A stretch of DNA of 17,794 bases from Syntrophaceae bacterium UBA7544 (GTDB lineage Bacteria; Desulfobacterota; Syntrophia; Syntrophales; Smithellaceae), in NCBI GenBank assembly GCA_002479215.1, contig DLME01000210.1, forward strand, positions 1 through 17,794, read 5' to 3'. The position numbers were made by a program, and so were the translations under genes. The notes under the pieces were generated by a model. The model was not told the DNA's origin, searched no databases, and saw nothing but the letters and a program-made list of their open reading frames with translations. Below are positions 1-8,324 of the stretch, piece after piece. Within the stretch, counting starts at the first letter, position 1; every line of letters begins with the position of its first letter.

Positions 1-197
1 CGTACGAGTTACTGAACAAAGCAGTGGGAAGAGGATCTAATCTACAAACCATGCTCTCAGGCATCAGGTGAAACACAGATTCACTCTTCCCTTTTACCCC
101 GGTGTCCCAAAGTATTTTATACCATACGATAAATTATAAGAACACAAGGTGTTACCAATAATTAAGACAGAACTTAATTTGACATTGGGAGAAGAAA
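1..197. other. Left edge, no gene recognised
   Basis: This is AT-rich sequence downstream of the minus-strand flavoprotein gene, and stop codons are frequent. I see no convincing coding region, RNA gene or terminator. The tail of a gene lying outside the window cannot be excluded. Confidence 0.5.
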
Positions 198-767
198 TCA
201 CGGTGTAGCTGCTTTTCTGCCTAGTTCCCAAGCCTGCTTTTTTGCCGTTTCGTTTTCGGCAATGTCTCCCTTATCGGAGGCGGAGGTCATAATGGTTCCC
301 AGCCAGTTCATTTTTGTCATTTCCGCAGTTGATTTAAAGCTGTGAACAATAGGGTCAGCCGTGTGCACGTCCGGATCACCGCAAACCGTTATCAGCCCGA
401 TGCGTTTGCCCCGCATTTTGGGATAGTAAACTTTCTGCCAACGCCACTCCTCATCAAAGAATACACACCATCTGTCCAGATATGCCTTCATTTGCGAGGT
501 CATAGACCAGAAGTAAACGGGGACGCTGTGGATGATAGCGTATGCTTCCAGTATCTTCTTCTGAATTTCAACCATATCGTCCTTAATGGCGCAGACGCCC
601 ATCTTGTTGCATTTTTTGCAGTCTTTACAGCCGGATATTTTCTTCTTATCCAGGATAATTTTTTCCACTTCCGCTCCGGCAACTTTGGCGCCGGCCAGAG
701 CCTCATCCAGGAGGATATCGCTGTTACCACCGACCCGCGGACTTCCCATAATGCCCAGTACTTTCAT
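198..767 (-). CDS. Isf-type iron-sulfur flavoprotein (NADPH-dependent FMN reductase family)
   Basis: This is a 189-residue flavodoxin-fold protein. The N-terminus (MKVLGIMGSPRVGGNSD) has the GSPR-x-GGNS phosphate-binding loop for FMN. A compact cysteine motif follows, C47-x2-C50-x2-C53-x5-C59. Its spacing and numbering match the [4Fe-4S] ligand motif of the Methanosarcina iron-sulfur flavoprotein Isf. Family members are cytoplasmic and move electrons between ferredoxin-like donors and small acceptors such as O2, H2O2 or quinones; the partner here is unknown. The reading frame is open further upstream to 836. I chose the start at 767 because CAGGAGGATA (771-780) sits just before it and because homologues begin with this motif. 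The gene is divergent from the kefF-like gene, with a 156-bp shared upstream region. A second Isf-like gene lies at 11487-12053. The family call is firm, the exact role is not. Confidence 0.9.
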   Translation of the reverse strand: MKVLGIMGSPRVGGNSDILLDEALAGAKVAGAEVEKIILDKKKISGCKDCKKCNKMGVCAIKDDMVEIQKKILEAYAIIHSVPVYFWSMTSQMKAYLDRWCVFFDEEWRWQKVYYPKMRGKRIGLITVCGDPDVHTADPIVHSFKSTAEMTKMNWLGTIMTSASDKGDIAENETAKKQAWELGRKAATP

Positions 768-923
768 TTTTATCCTCCTGGCTTGTTGGTTTGTGTTTGC
801 CAATTTTGTATCTCTTTCGGTATAATTTGTAAACAATAAAAAAGTTGAAGAACTCTAACTTTAAATATGTTAAATATTAACCACAAGAATTAGTTTTATT
901 ATGTAATTAACCGGTGCTTTCCT

Positions 924-1535
924 ATGAACAAAATTCTTATCCTTTTTGCTCATCCGCGTTTTGAGAAATCGAAAACAAACCGCACGTTGCTCAAAAATAT
1001 CGGAAGGCTCGAGGGAGTAACTTTAAATGATTTGTATGAACAATATCCCGATTTCAATATCGATATCGATCGGGAAAAAGAACTACTGCAGGCTCATCAG
1101 ATAATCATCTGGCATCATCCTTTATATATGTACAGCGCCCCGCCTCTGCTCAAACAGTGGATCGACCTGGTTATGGAATACGGCTGGGCGCACGGCAAAG
1201 GCGGAGATTTTCTAAAAAATAAAATCATCTTTAACGCCATTACTGCCGGCGGCACGCGAGAGGTCTATGCGGCCGGCGGTTATAATCGCTTTACCATTGG
1301 CGAGTTTCTTCTTCCTTTTAATCAAACGGCGACTCTCTGCAAAATGGTTTATCTCCCGCCTTTTGCCGTGCACGGCACGCACCTTTTGACAAAAACAGAT
1401 TTGGAAAACTATGCTCAGCTTTATCGCACTCTTTTGGAGCGGCTGGTAAGAGGAGAGTTTGATATTGAGTCAATGAAAAAATTTCCGTACCTTAACGATT
1501 GGCTCTCCAAGGGAGCGGGGATGTCGAAACCATGA
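924..1535 (+). CDS. kefF: KefF/KefG-like NAD(P)H oxidoreductase, ancillary subunit of K+ efflux system
   Basis: This 203-residue protein belongs to the flavodoxin-like NAD(P)H quinone reductase family (KefF, KefG, MdaB). Visible family signatures are the N-terminal strand MNKILILFAHP, the segment HHPLYMYSAPPLLKQWID (the WHxPLYxYSxPxxLKxWxD signature of Kef ancillary proteins), and the substrate-side AGGxxxxYxxGGYNRFT region. In E. coli these FMN subunits bind the cytoplasmic face of KefC or KefB and are needed for full efflux activity; they also reduce quinones. The stop codon overlaps the start of the antiporter gene in an ATGA junction (1532-1535), so translation is coupled and the two products almost certainly work together. 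No strong ribosome binding site precedes the ATG. I cannot tell KefF from KefG by sequence alone. Confidence 0.88.
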   Translation: MNKILILFAHPRFEKSKTNRTLLKNIGRLEGVTLNDLYEQYPDFNIDIDREKELLQAHQIIIWHHPLYMYSAPPLLKQWIDLVMEYGWAHGKGGDFLKNKIIFNAITAGGTREVYAAGGYNRFTIGEFLLPFNQTATLCKMVYLPPFAVHGTHLLTKTDLENYAQLYRTLLERLVRGEFDIESMKKFPYLNDWLSKGAGMSKP

Positions 1536-3415
1536 GCACTGCCTTCTTACATGACGCCTTAATCTATCTGGCGGCCGCGATTGTCTTTGTCCCTATTGCC
1601 AAAAAGCTGGGCATGGGGTCGGTATTGGGATATCTCATCGCCGGAATAATTATCGGTCCTTTCTTTCTGGGCTTTATCGGGCAGGAAGGAAAAAACATCA
1701 TGCACTTTGCTGAATTCGGCGTAGTGATGCTGCTGTTTCTCATCGGGCTGGAGCTGGAGCCTTCCAATTTCTGGAGAATGCGCAATTTGATTATGGGAAC
1801 AGGCTCCTTGCAGATGGGCGTGACAACTTTTTTATTCTTTATTGCTTTATTGTTTATTGGATTCAGCTGGCAGGCGGCACTGGCTTCCGGCCTTGCTCTT
1901 TCCATGTCCTCCACCGCTATTGTTATGCAGACGCTCCGGGAAAAAGGATTAGCCAAAACCGAATCGGGGAAAAGTTCTTTGGCTGCATTGCTTTTTCAGG
2001 ATATTGCCGTCATTCCCATTTTGGCGCTTTTGCCGCTTTTAGCTCTATATGCGGTTAATGCTCCTTCCAATGAACACGCCACAATACTTTCCGGACTGCC
2101 GGGATGGGCGCAAACTTTAATGCTGCTGGGTACGGTCGGTCTGGTTATCCTGAGCGGCCGCTTCGTGATTGTTCCCTTCCTGCGGTTTATTGCCCGTATC
2201 CATCTGCCCGAGCTTTTTACGGCGTCTGCTCTTTTGATCGTAATGGGCACCGCCTACATTATGGGATTGGTGGGGCTGAGCCCCGCGCTGGGTACATTTT
2301 TGGCCGGGGTGGTTCTGGCTAATAGCGAATTTCGCCACGAACTGGAAAGCGATATCGAACCGTTTAAAGGAATATTGCTCGGCTTGTTTTTTATTGCTGT
2401 CGGCGCTTCCATTAATTTCAATATGATTGTCAATAATCCGCTAAAAATTATTGCCCTGGTTTGCGGCATTATTGTCATCAAAGCCGGCGTGCTTTTTTTG
2501 ACGGGAAAGTTTTCCCGGTTGAGTTTTGATCAAAACCTTTTATTTACTCTGGGTCTGGCGCAGGTCGGGGAATTTGCCTTTGTTCTCTTTTCCTTTATTC
2601 ACCAACTCAATATTTTGTCCGCTGAATGGACGGATATGATGATGGGAGTAACAGCAATCAGTATGACCGTGACGCCTCTGTTGTTGTTGATTAATGAACG
2701 GCTTATTCTTCCGCGATTCGGAACGAAAGAAACTGAGGGAAAAGAAGCCGATGAAATAGACGAGCGTCATCAGGTAATTATTGCCGGATTCGGTCACTTC
2801 GGGAGCACCATTGGCCGATTCTTGAGGGCGAACGGTCTTAACGCGACTATTTTAGATAACGATTCGGACCGTGTCGATCTCTTAAGAAAGATGGGCTTTA
2901 AGGTTTTCTATGGCGACGCGACGCGTGTTGATATTCTGAAATCAGCGGGCGCCGATCAGGCTAAAATTCTGATTGCCGCGATTGATTCGCCGGATGTTAA
3001 TTATGATCTCGTGGAAAAAACCCAAAAACTATTTCCCCATCTTACCATAATGGTGCGGGCGAAAAGCCGTCTGGATGCCTACGAGCTGATTGATTCCGGC
3101 GTGAAGGACATTTATCGTGAATCGTTGGATACATCCGTGCGTTTGGGAATCGATGTTCTCATCAAGCTCGGCGTTCGCAAATACACGGCAACGCGTGCCG
3201 GCCAGAACTTTATCAAATATGATGAAACGGCAATGCGAAAATTGGCCGAACAGAGACACGATCAGAGCGCGTATATTTTAACTGCGCGTGAGCAAATTGA
3301 GCTCCAGGAACAACTATTAACGAATGACCGGGAAGTTAACCCTACTCTTAACGATCATGCCTGGGACAGCGATTTGTTCGAGGGAAAATTTACTGACGAA
3401 GGATCGGAAAAATGA
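1532..3415 (+). CDS. kefC: Glutathione-regulated potassium-efflux antiporter (KefB/KefC type, CPA2 family)
   Basis: This 627-residue protein is close to E. coli KefC in length. The first ~380 residues are a multi-helix Na+/H+ exchanger domain of the CPA2 family. The cytoplasmic regulatory loop HELESDIEPFKGILLGLFF begins at residue 269 and nearly matches the HALESDIEPFKG segment that controls gating in KefC. A Rossmann RCK_N (TrkA-N) domain begins near residue 413 (HQVIIAGFGHFGSTIG), with an acidic residue ending the second strand (ILDNDSDR); it is expected to bind glutathione and its adducts. The family lets K+ out and H+ in when electrophiles form glutathione adducts, acidifying and protecting the cell. 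A TTG start at 1499 is possible, but the ATG at 1532 gives a 4-base ATGA overlap with the upstream subunit and follows a purine-rich site (1511-1520), so I prefer it. KefB versus KefC cannot be separated here. Confidence 0.92.
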   Translation: MSTAFLHDALIYLAAAIVFVPIAKKLGMGSVLGYLIAGIIIGPFFLGFIGQEGKNIMHFAEFGVVMLLFLIGLELEPSNFWRMRNLIMGTGSLQMGVTTFLFFIALLFIGFSWQAALASGLALSMSSTAIVMQTLREKGLAKTESGKSSLAALLFQDIAVIPILALLPLLALYAVNAPSNEHATILSGLPGWAQTLMLLGTVGLVILSGRFVIVPFLRFIARIHLPELFTASALLIVMGTAYIMGLVGLSPALGTFLAGVVLANSEFRHELESDIEPFKGILLGLFFIAVGASINFNMIVNNPLKIIALVCGIIVIKAGVLFLTGKFSRLSFDQNLLFTLGLAQVGEFAFVLFSFIHQLNILSAEWTDMMMGVTAISMTVTPLLLLINERLILPRFGTKETEGKEADEIDERHQVIIAGFGHFGSTIGRFLRANGLNATILDNDSDRVDLLRKMGFKVFYGDATRVDILKSAGADQAKILIAAIDSPDVNYDLVEKTQKLFPHLTIMVRAKSRLDAYELIDSGVKDIYRESLDTSVRLGIDVLIKLGVRKYTATRAGQNFIKYDETAMRKLAEQRHDQSAYILTAREQIELQEQLLTNDREVNPTLNDHAWDSDLFEGKFTDEGSEK

Positions 3416-3437
3416 TTGTGTTTAACCAGCTTGGCGA

Positions 3438-4313
3438 TTAATCTTTTTTCTGTGGACCAAATGTCAATTGATAGCCAATGTAGAGAGAGAGGTAATTGGG
3501 GCCGTTAATATCCTGTCCTACAGAAAGCAGCACATGATGGTTTTCGGTAATGTTGATGACGGCACCCACAGTGTATCCGGCGGCATTGTTGCTATCGGAA
3601 GTGCTTGCTGTTTTGTAATAGAGTTCCGTTCCTAGCGTTAGTGTTTTATTGATTTCGCGCTGAATCAGCCACCCGAACTGCCACCAGTCCTTATTTCCTC
3701 CGCCGGGATTAATCCAGTATCCCCCTCCGCCATAGGTTGTCCATGGCCCCCAGCTTTTCTGTAACCAGAGGGGCAGAAAATATTGAGTCCTGCCGTTTCC
3801 TAAGCCTTTTTCCGAATCACCGGTGGGAAGCTCAACCAGGGGAAATATTCCCACTTGAGGAATGTAATCAGTTTCCTGAATAAAACGATATTTGACACCC
3901 AGCTCCGTGTCTCCGTAACCATATTGCGACGAAGCACCTTCCGGTTTTACATATAGAAGCGGAGCAATTAAATGGATTTGAACATTCGGCATGAGGCCAT
4001 AGTTTATCTCGAGGTGAGGCAGTGTAGATGAATCCTGATCCCGATCATGCCTGTACTGTGCGGCAAGATATACTTCCCAATGTTGATATTCTACCGGTTC
4101 GGGATCGTCTGTGACAAAGGGTGGACCAGCCAGAACAACTTTTGGTGCCCAGGTCGAAATAAAACCCAGAACAATAACCAGACCAACAATAAGAAATATA
4201 GTACTGACTATAATTCTCATGCGGTAACTTTTTGGCCGGTAGCTGCATGTTCTCCAGTATTCATCAGTGAAAGATTTATTAAATATATGAATGAAACTGA
4301 AATTGGCTTTCAT
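3438..4313 (-). CDS. Outer-membrane beta-barrel protein, phenol-degradation MetA-like (PF13557-type)
   Basis: This 291-residue protein has a hydrophobic segment at about residues 35-60 ending in AGPPFVTDDPEPVEYQHWE. The mature part alternates aromatic, glycine and polar residues in amphipathic beta strands and ends in YIGYQLTFG. The opening (PPFVTDDPEPV..HWEVY) and the internal VELPTGD..KGLGNG are typical of the family named after the 'MetA-pathway of phenol degradation' protein, thought to be outer-membrane channels; the substrate is unknown. The ATG at 4313 is preceded by AGGAG at good spacing, but it gives an unusually long 33-residue stretch before the hydrophobic core. The ATG at 4220 would give a normal signal peptide but has no ribosome binding site. 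The gene converges on the antiporter gene with a 22-bp gap and shows no functional link to it. Confidence 0.8.
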   Translation of the reverse strand: MKANFSFIHIFNKSFTDEYWRTCSYRPKSYRMRIIVSTIFLIVGLVIVLGFISTWAPKVVLAGPPFVTDDPEPVEYQHWEVYLAAQYRHDRDQDSSTLPHLEINYGLMPNVQIHLIAPLLYVKPEGASSQYGYGDTELGVKYRFIQETDYIPQVGIFPLVELPTGDSEKGLGNGRTQYFLPLWLQKSWGPWTTYGGGGYWINPGGGNKDWWQFGWLIQREINKTLTLGTELYYKTASTSDSNNAAGYTVGAVINITENHHVLLSVGQDINGPNYLSLYIGYQLTFGPQKKD

Positions 4314-4670
4314 GTTACACTCCTATTTTGAAAGAAACTCATTTTAATTTACTTAATATATGAAGGAGGCGCCTGCACGTCAAAATAATTAAGACACCAT
4401 ATATCGCGGGATTACAAGGATTCAATTGAGAAAATATATCATAAACACCTACTGCCGTTCAGTTGCAAGAGCTCTAATTTGGCATTGACTTCTTTATTTG
4501 CTTTGGTTAAAGTAAAATAAGTGGTCTGTGAAATGTCTAATGCCAATTACTGCTCAAGCCCTTAATTATTGCTTACATCGATATTCCCCCTTCATTCCTC
4601 CTCATATTAAGACAAAAGTAAATTTTTGTAAACAAAAGCATAAATAGAAAACTGATTATCATATGAATTA
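4314..4670. other. Intergenic region between divergent genes
   Basis: This is 357 bp of AT-rich sequence with no credible open frame. It should hold promoters for the minus-strand barrel protein and the plus-strand PAS protein. Apart from the sigma70-like site listed separately, I see no clear structure. Confidence 0.5.
4485..4513 (+). promoter_or_regulatory. Candidate sigma70-type promoter for the PAS gene
   Basis: TTGACT (4485-4490) and TAAAGT (4508-4513) are separated by 17 bp, which is the ideal spacing. The site is about 160 bp upstream of the PAS gene on the same strand. The -10 element matches consensus at only four of six positions, so this is tentative. Confidence 0.35.
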
Positions 4671-5381
4671 ATGCCTATGAAGAAAGAAAATCAAACAAAA
4701 AAACAGAACATAAACGGAATGGCGGAAATGCAGCAGCGAATTGCTGAATTAGAAAAAGTAGCATCCGAATGTCGCCTGATAGAGGAAAAACTTCAGGTCT
4801 CCGAGATTCGTTACCGCCGGCTATTTGAAACAGCCCAGGATGGAATATTAATACTCGATGCGGACACTGGAAATATATTAGATGTTAACCCTTTTTTGAT
4901 GGATATGCTGAGTTATTCGTTCCAGGAATTTGCAGGGAAAAAGCTCTGGGAGATTGGAAGTTTTAAAGACATAGAGGAAAGTAAAGCGGCCTTCACGGAA
5001 TTGCAAAACAAGAAGTATATTCGTTACGAAAATTTGCCGCTGGAAACCAAAGACGGGCGTAGAATTAACGTCGAGTTTGTCAGCAATGTTTATCAGGTCG
5101 ATCACACAAAAGTCATTCAATGCAATATACGCGATATCACTCTGCGCATACAAGTGGAAACCGAGCGTGAGGACCTCATCCGGGAACTTAAAAAAGCGCT
5201 TGCAGAAATCAAAACATTGAGCGGGTTGTTGCCGATTTGTGCATATTGTAAAAAAATACGCAATGACGAAGGTTACTGGGAACAAATCGAGGGCTATATA
5301 AAAGAGCGATCACTGGCTGAATTCAGTCACGGCATTTGCCCTGAATGCATGAAGCAATATTATCCGGATCGTCATAAATGA
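4671..5381 (+). CDS. PAS-domain protein with C-terminal CxxC...HxxCxxC tail
   Basis: This is a 236-residue soluble protein. Residues 15-48 are a charged, probably coiled-coil segment. Residues ~45-158 are one PAS domain (RYRRLFETAQDGILILD ... CNIRDITLR), followed by a short helix (ETEREDLIRELKKALAEIKTL). The C-terminus carries LPICAYCKKIRNDEGYW and EFSHGICPEC: Cys190, Cys193, His220, Cys223 and Cys226. This short tail recurs at the ends of PAS, GGDEF and receiver proteins of deltaproteobacteria and looks like a metal-binding knuckle, although its function is not established to my knowledge. There is no kinase, cyclase or DNA-binding domain, so the protein is a sensor or adaptor that must act through a partner. 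An in-frame ATG at 4677 is an alternative start; neither start has a good ribosome binding site. Confidence 0.82.
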   Translation: MPMKKENQTKKQNINGMAEMQQRIAELEKVASECRLIEEKLQVSEIRYRRLFETAQDGILILDADTGNILDVNPFLMDMLSYSFQEFAGKKLWEIGSFKDIEESKAAFTELQNKKYIRYENLPLETKDGRRINVEFVSNVYQVDHTKVIQCNIRDITLRIQVETEREDLIRELKKALAEIKTLSGLLPICAYCKKIRNDEGYWEQIEGYIKERSLAEFSHGICPECMKQYYPDRHK

Positions 5382-5642
5382 TAAAAAATTATTAACATAA
5401 CTCCCGATTTATTTTCTAATTACCCACTATATTCCATTCGCATGTATTTCCAGGCAGGATGCCGTATCGTACAGCTGAGTATCCTGCTTTCCGAATTGCC
5501 CTGGTGATCAAGAGGATATAAACAGTCCACCAGAGGATTGTGATAGTGAAAATTCTTGCGTAAAAAGCAGAAGAAATCTGTCTTCAAATGTGCTAAGAAA
5601 TTATTAATGGCAGGAGGTAATTAAATCCAAGAAGGAGGCTTT

Positions 5643-6014
5643 ATGAGAAAATCAAGTATTGTGTTGCTTGTTGCGGTGCTGTTTTTGATGGTTCCATTAA
5701 TGGCTCAAGCCGAAGAAATGCACAGAACAGGAGCGTGTAAGGCCGATGCTGAGAAATTTTGTAAAGATGTAAAACCGGGACAGGGCAGGATAGTGAGATG
5801 TATGCAAGCACATGAAAATGAGTTGTCGCCAGCTTGTAAGGATCAAATTGCCGCAGATAAAGAAAAGGCGCAAGAGTTTAGAAAAGCTTGCAGCCCTGAT
5901 GCCGCGAAATTTTGTAAAGACATAAAACCGGGGCATGGCCGTATCATCAGTTGTCTGAAGTCACATGAGGCTGAGTTATCTCCGCAGTGTGATACCTATT
6001 TTCGAAAAAAATAG
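5643..6014 (+). CDS. Secreted protein with two cysteine-rich GLG1-type repeats
   Basis: This 123-residue protein has a clear signal peptide (MRKSSIVLLVAVLFLMVPLM) with a likely cut after AQA at residue 23. The mature protein is two tandem repeats with identical cysteine spacing, C-x7-C-x12-C-x11-C. Each repeat reads roughly AC..DA.KFCKD.KPG.GRI..C...HE.ELSP.C. This matches the cysteine-rich repeat found in animal Golgi apparatus protein 1 (PF00839) and in small bacterial periplasmic proteins. The eight cysteines probably form disulfides, so export to an oxidising compartment makes sense. AAGGAGG at 5632-5638 is a strong ribosome binding site. A second such sequence (CAGGAGG, 5611-5617) lies upstream without a start codon. 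The molecular role is unknown. Confidence 0.85.
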   Translation: MRKSSIVLLVAVLFLMVPLMAQAEEMHRTGACKADAEKFCKDVKPGQGRIVRCMQAHENELSPACKDQIAADKEKAQEFRKACSPDAAKFCKDIKPGHGRIISCLKSHEAELSPQCDTYFRKK

Positions 6015-6078
6015 ATATTATAATTTACCGGATATTTAGTAACAAAAAAGAATTAATAAATTTGCTATACATTATATT

Positions 6079-7476
6079 TTATTTGGAATGCGCGTTGCTC
6101 ATTAGTCTTTCGCGAACGAAATCAATGTGTCCCCGAAGCACGTAGGATTGGTCGGCAAAGGACGCCGGCACTTTCATTTTGTTGACTTCTTCTTCGATGC
6201 GGTTCAACTTTTCTAACAATTCAGCATGCTGCTTAGGAGTAAGGTGCGAGAGCATATCCTGTTCGACTACCAGTAGTAAACGATACCGGCGGTAGATGCG
6301 CAGCCTCATTCGCCATCTAAAGATTGCGGGAATGCTTTTCATCCCGGGAATCAAGATTAAAAGCATAGGCACAAACACCACCAAAATGCGGTTTACCATG
6401 CTGGCCATCCAGAACGGCAGGTACCGGTAGAGGAAACTCTTGCCTGATTTATAGTAGCGACTCGCATCAGAGCTGATGCGGTATTCATGCTCCAGCGGCA
6501 TGGGAAATTCACCCCGCCGCTGAAATATCGAAGCCCGCGAATGTACTTCAGTTGCCGCCTCCAGCAACAGATCGGAAAGTGCGGGATGCAAATCGGACCG
6601 GGCAATTAGTTCGACCGTGGGGCTGATCAGGTTGACATCATGATCGGGAATGTTGTTTCCGAAATCGAGGGATCCCTGAGGAAGTACAATCTTGTTCAAA
6701 TAGCCAATACGTCGAGTGTAGGCATCAGCCTGTATGAAATCGAAAAGCTTGATCCCCGGTTTGCGCAGAAGACTGTGTAAAGTCTTGGAAGAAGCGGAAT
6801 CACCCATCATGAACGCGGCATCAATTTTACCTTCAAGCAGTGCCTTTTCTGCCTCCTCATCGTCCATCTCCAGCAGTGCGGTAGCACCGCCTGGCTTAAT
6901 TTCATTCATGGCCAGGAGTTCCAGTGCCAGTACTTGTGTGCCGGTGCCGTCTTCACCGATGGCTAACCGCTTGCCGCTGAACCGGGAAAGAATGTTAATG
7001 GATTTACTGCTCCGATAGAAAATATAAAGTGGTTCATAAGAAGTGCTTCCCAGCGATACCAGCTTATCGGTATTTTTTCCCTTGGCCACGCCGGTTTGCA
7101 CGAAGCCTATATCAACACGAAACGATTTATTTTCCAGTCTCTCCAGATTTTCCAGCGAGCCTTCGGAGGGAAGAATTTTCAACTTTACGCCATTGCGCGC
7201 CAGTATCTGGGCATATTTTTCGGCATTCCTATAGAAACGGCTGTCTTCGTCGCCGCTCGTAATGGTAATGGTATCGGGCGGGGCGGAACGAAAAAACCAG
7301 AAACCAGCAACGATAATTACCACACTGACAAAAATAATCGCACTGAGCGCCGCTGCGGGACTTAACCCAAAAGTTTCCATGAACATTGTCTGCACTCGAG
7401 ACAAGCCGAGTCTGAAAGCGTCCGTAAATAGCGATCCCGTCTTAGCGAAAACGGTTTTCTTGCCCCCTTTTTTCAT
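6079..7476 (-). CDS. Membrane-anchored TAXI-family TRAP-type solute-binding protein
   Basis: This protein has about 465 residues. An N-terminal cytoplasmic stretch and a transmembrane helix near residues 43-63 (SAIIFVSVVIIVAGFWFF) are followed by a TAXI-type periplasmic binding domain. That domain shows TITSGDEDSRFYRNAEKYAQ, a conserved RLAIGEDGTGTQVLA segment and a glycine/aspartate-rich GKIDAAFMMG. A second helix (ILVVFVPMLLILIPG) and a ~90-residue charged C-terminal helical tail follow. Ordinary TAXI proteins are free periplasmic receptors that deliver substrates to a TRAP permease; this one is tethered at both ends, and no permease gene is nearby. I chose the ATG at 7476 because GAGGA precedes it at usable spacing; an ATG at 7491 adds five residues but lacks such a site. 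The substrate is not predictable. Confidence 0.82.
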   Translation of the reverse strand: MKKGGKKTVFAKTGSLFTDAFRLGLSRVQTMFMETFGLSPAAALSAIIFVSVVIIVAGFWFFRSAPPDTITITSGDEDSRFYRNAEKYAQILARNGVKLKILPSEGSLENLERLENKSFRVDIGFVQTGVAKGKNTDKLVSLGSTSYEPLYIFYRSSKSINILSRFSGKRLAIGEDGTGTQVLALELLAMNEIKPGGATALLEMDDEEAEKALLEGKIDAAFMMGDSASSKTLHSLLRKPGIKLFDFIQADAYTRRIGYLNKIVLPQGSLDFGNNIPDHDVNLISPTVELIARSDLHPALSDLLLEAATEVHSRASIFQRRGEFPMPLEHEYRISSDASRYYKSGKSFLYRYLPFWMASMVNRILVVFVPMLLILIPGMKSIPAIFRWRMRLRIYRRYRLLLVVEQDMLSHLTPKQHAELLEKLNRIEEEVNKMKVPASFADQSYVLRGHIDFVRERLMSNAHSK

Positions 7477-7631
7477 AAATGGATTCCTCATCCGATGTTA
7501 GTGTTTTGAAAACGATAGTTCTTTTTCTAAAATTTTGTTGAATTTTATAAAAACTTTACGGTCACTTAAAATAGAATCATGGTCACAATCGAAAGCGAAC
7601 TTTTCACACGCACCTAGAGCAGGCAGAAATA

Positions 7632-8243
7632 TCAGTAAATAGCCGGATCGATTTTACCCTGGGCCATGATTTTAGTCAGAACCCAGGCGATATTATAGGC
7701 GGCCTGCTGAAGACGATTGCTGAAACTCATTCCCCATGCCTGCGCGTAAGGATTACCGGATCTGCTGTTCACGGTGACAACACCTGAAAATAGTTTCTGG
7801 CTGGTGGCGGCATCGGTAAAACTAACATTGCACAAAAATTCATCGGGCTGAGCCGCAAAGGCATTCCATTTCAAGATAATACTTTTTACAGCCACATCAA
7901 CAACGATTCCTTTGCTGACACGCTCATCCGGGCTGATTATCTTTACTTTCTTATTATCAATATTCGCTTCCTTCAATAAAACAGGGAACGCGTCGGCAAA
8001 GGCCTGGGGGACCGGCTTGCTGTCGGTTTTCCATTCCTCCGCGCTATTGTAACCCAGGTCTTTCGGGTTGATGGCGCCAAAATCAATAGGCTTGACACTG
8101 AATTCAGTGCCGGATTTAATCAACTCTGATGCGCTGGAAGGCTGTTCAATGGTCGCATAGTAAGCGGCAGCGCCACAGGATGACGCGATTCCCCATACTA
8201 AAAGGCCGGCAAATACAGAAAATATTTTTTTCTTGCTCTTCAT
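7632..8243 (-). CDS. Secreted protein of unknown function, possible lipoprotein
   Basis: This 203-residue protein has an N-terminal signal (MKSKKKIFSVFAGLLVWGIA) followed by SSC at about residues 21-23. The cysteine could be lipid-modified, but the sequence before it is not a standard lipobox. The mature part alternates short strands and helices (VVDVAVKSIILKWNAF, LCNVSFTDAATSQKLFSGVVTV) and ends with a helical segment. It loosely recalls small envelope lipoproteins of the DUF4410 kind, but I do not recognise it with confidence. GGAGG lies upstream of the ATG at good spacing. It sits 81 bp downstream of the selenoprotein gene on the same strand and may be co-transcribed with it. Confidence 0.7.
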   Translation of the reverse strand: MKSKKKIFSVFAGLLVWGIASSCGAAAYYATIEQPSSASELIKSGTEFSVKPIDFGAINPKDLGYNSAEEWKTDSKPVPQAFADAFPVLLKEANIDNKKVKIISPDERVSKGIVVDVAVKSIILKWNAFAAQPDEFLCNVSFTDAATSQKLFSGVVTVNSRSGNPYAQAWGMSFSNRLQQAAYNIAWVLTKIMAQGKIDPAIY

Positions 8244-8324
8244 TATTCCTATCCTCCTTAAATAGTTTTGTGTTGATAATATCTTCCAGATACAGAAATA
8301 TCAACTGCCGAATGAATATTTATG

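Noticed and set aside
1564..2797. Several minus-strand open frames across the antiporter gene
   Set aside because: They are shadows of a strongly supported Kef coding sequence and show no family features.
4481..4502. Sigma54 promoter (TTGGCA...TTGC)
   Set aside because: The distance between GG and GC is 17 bases instead of the required 10.
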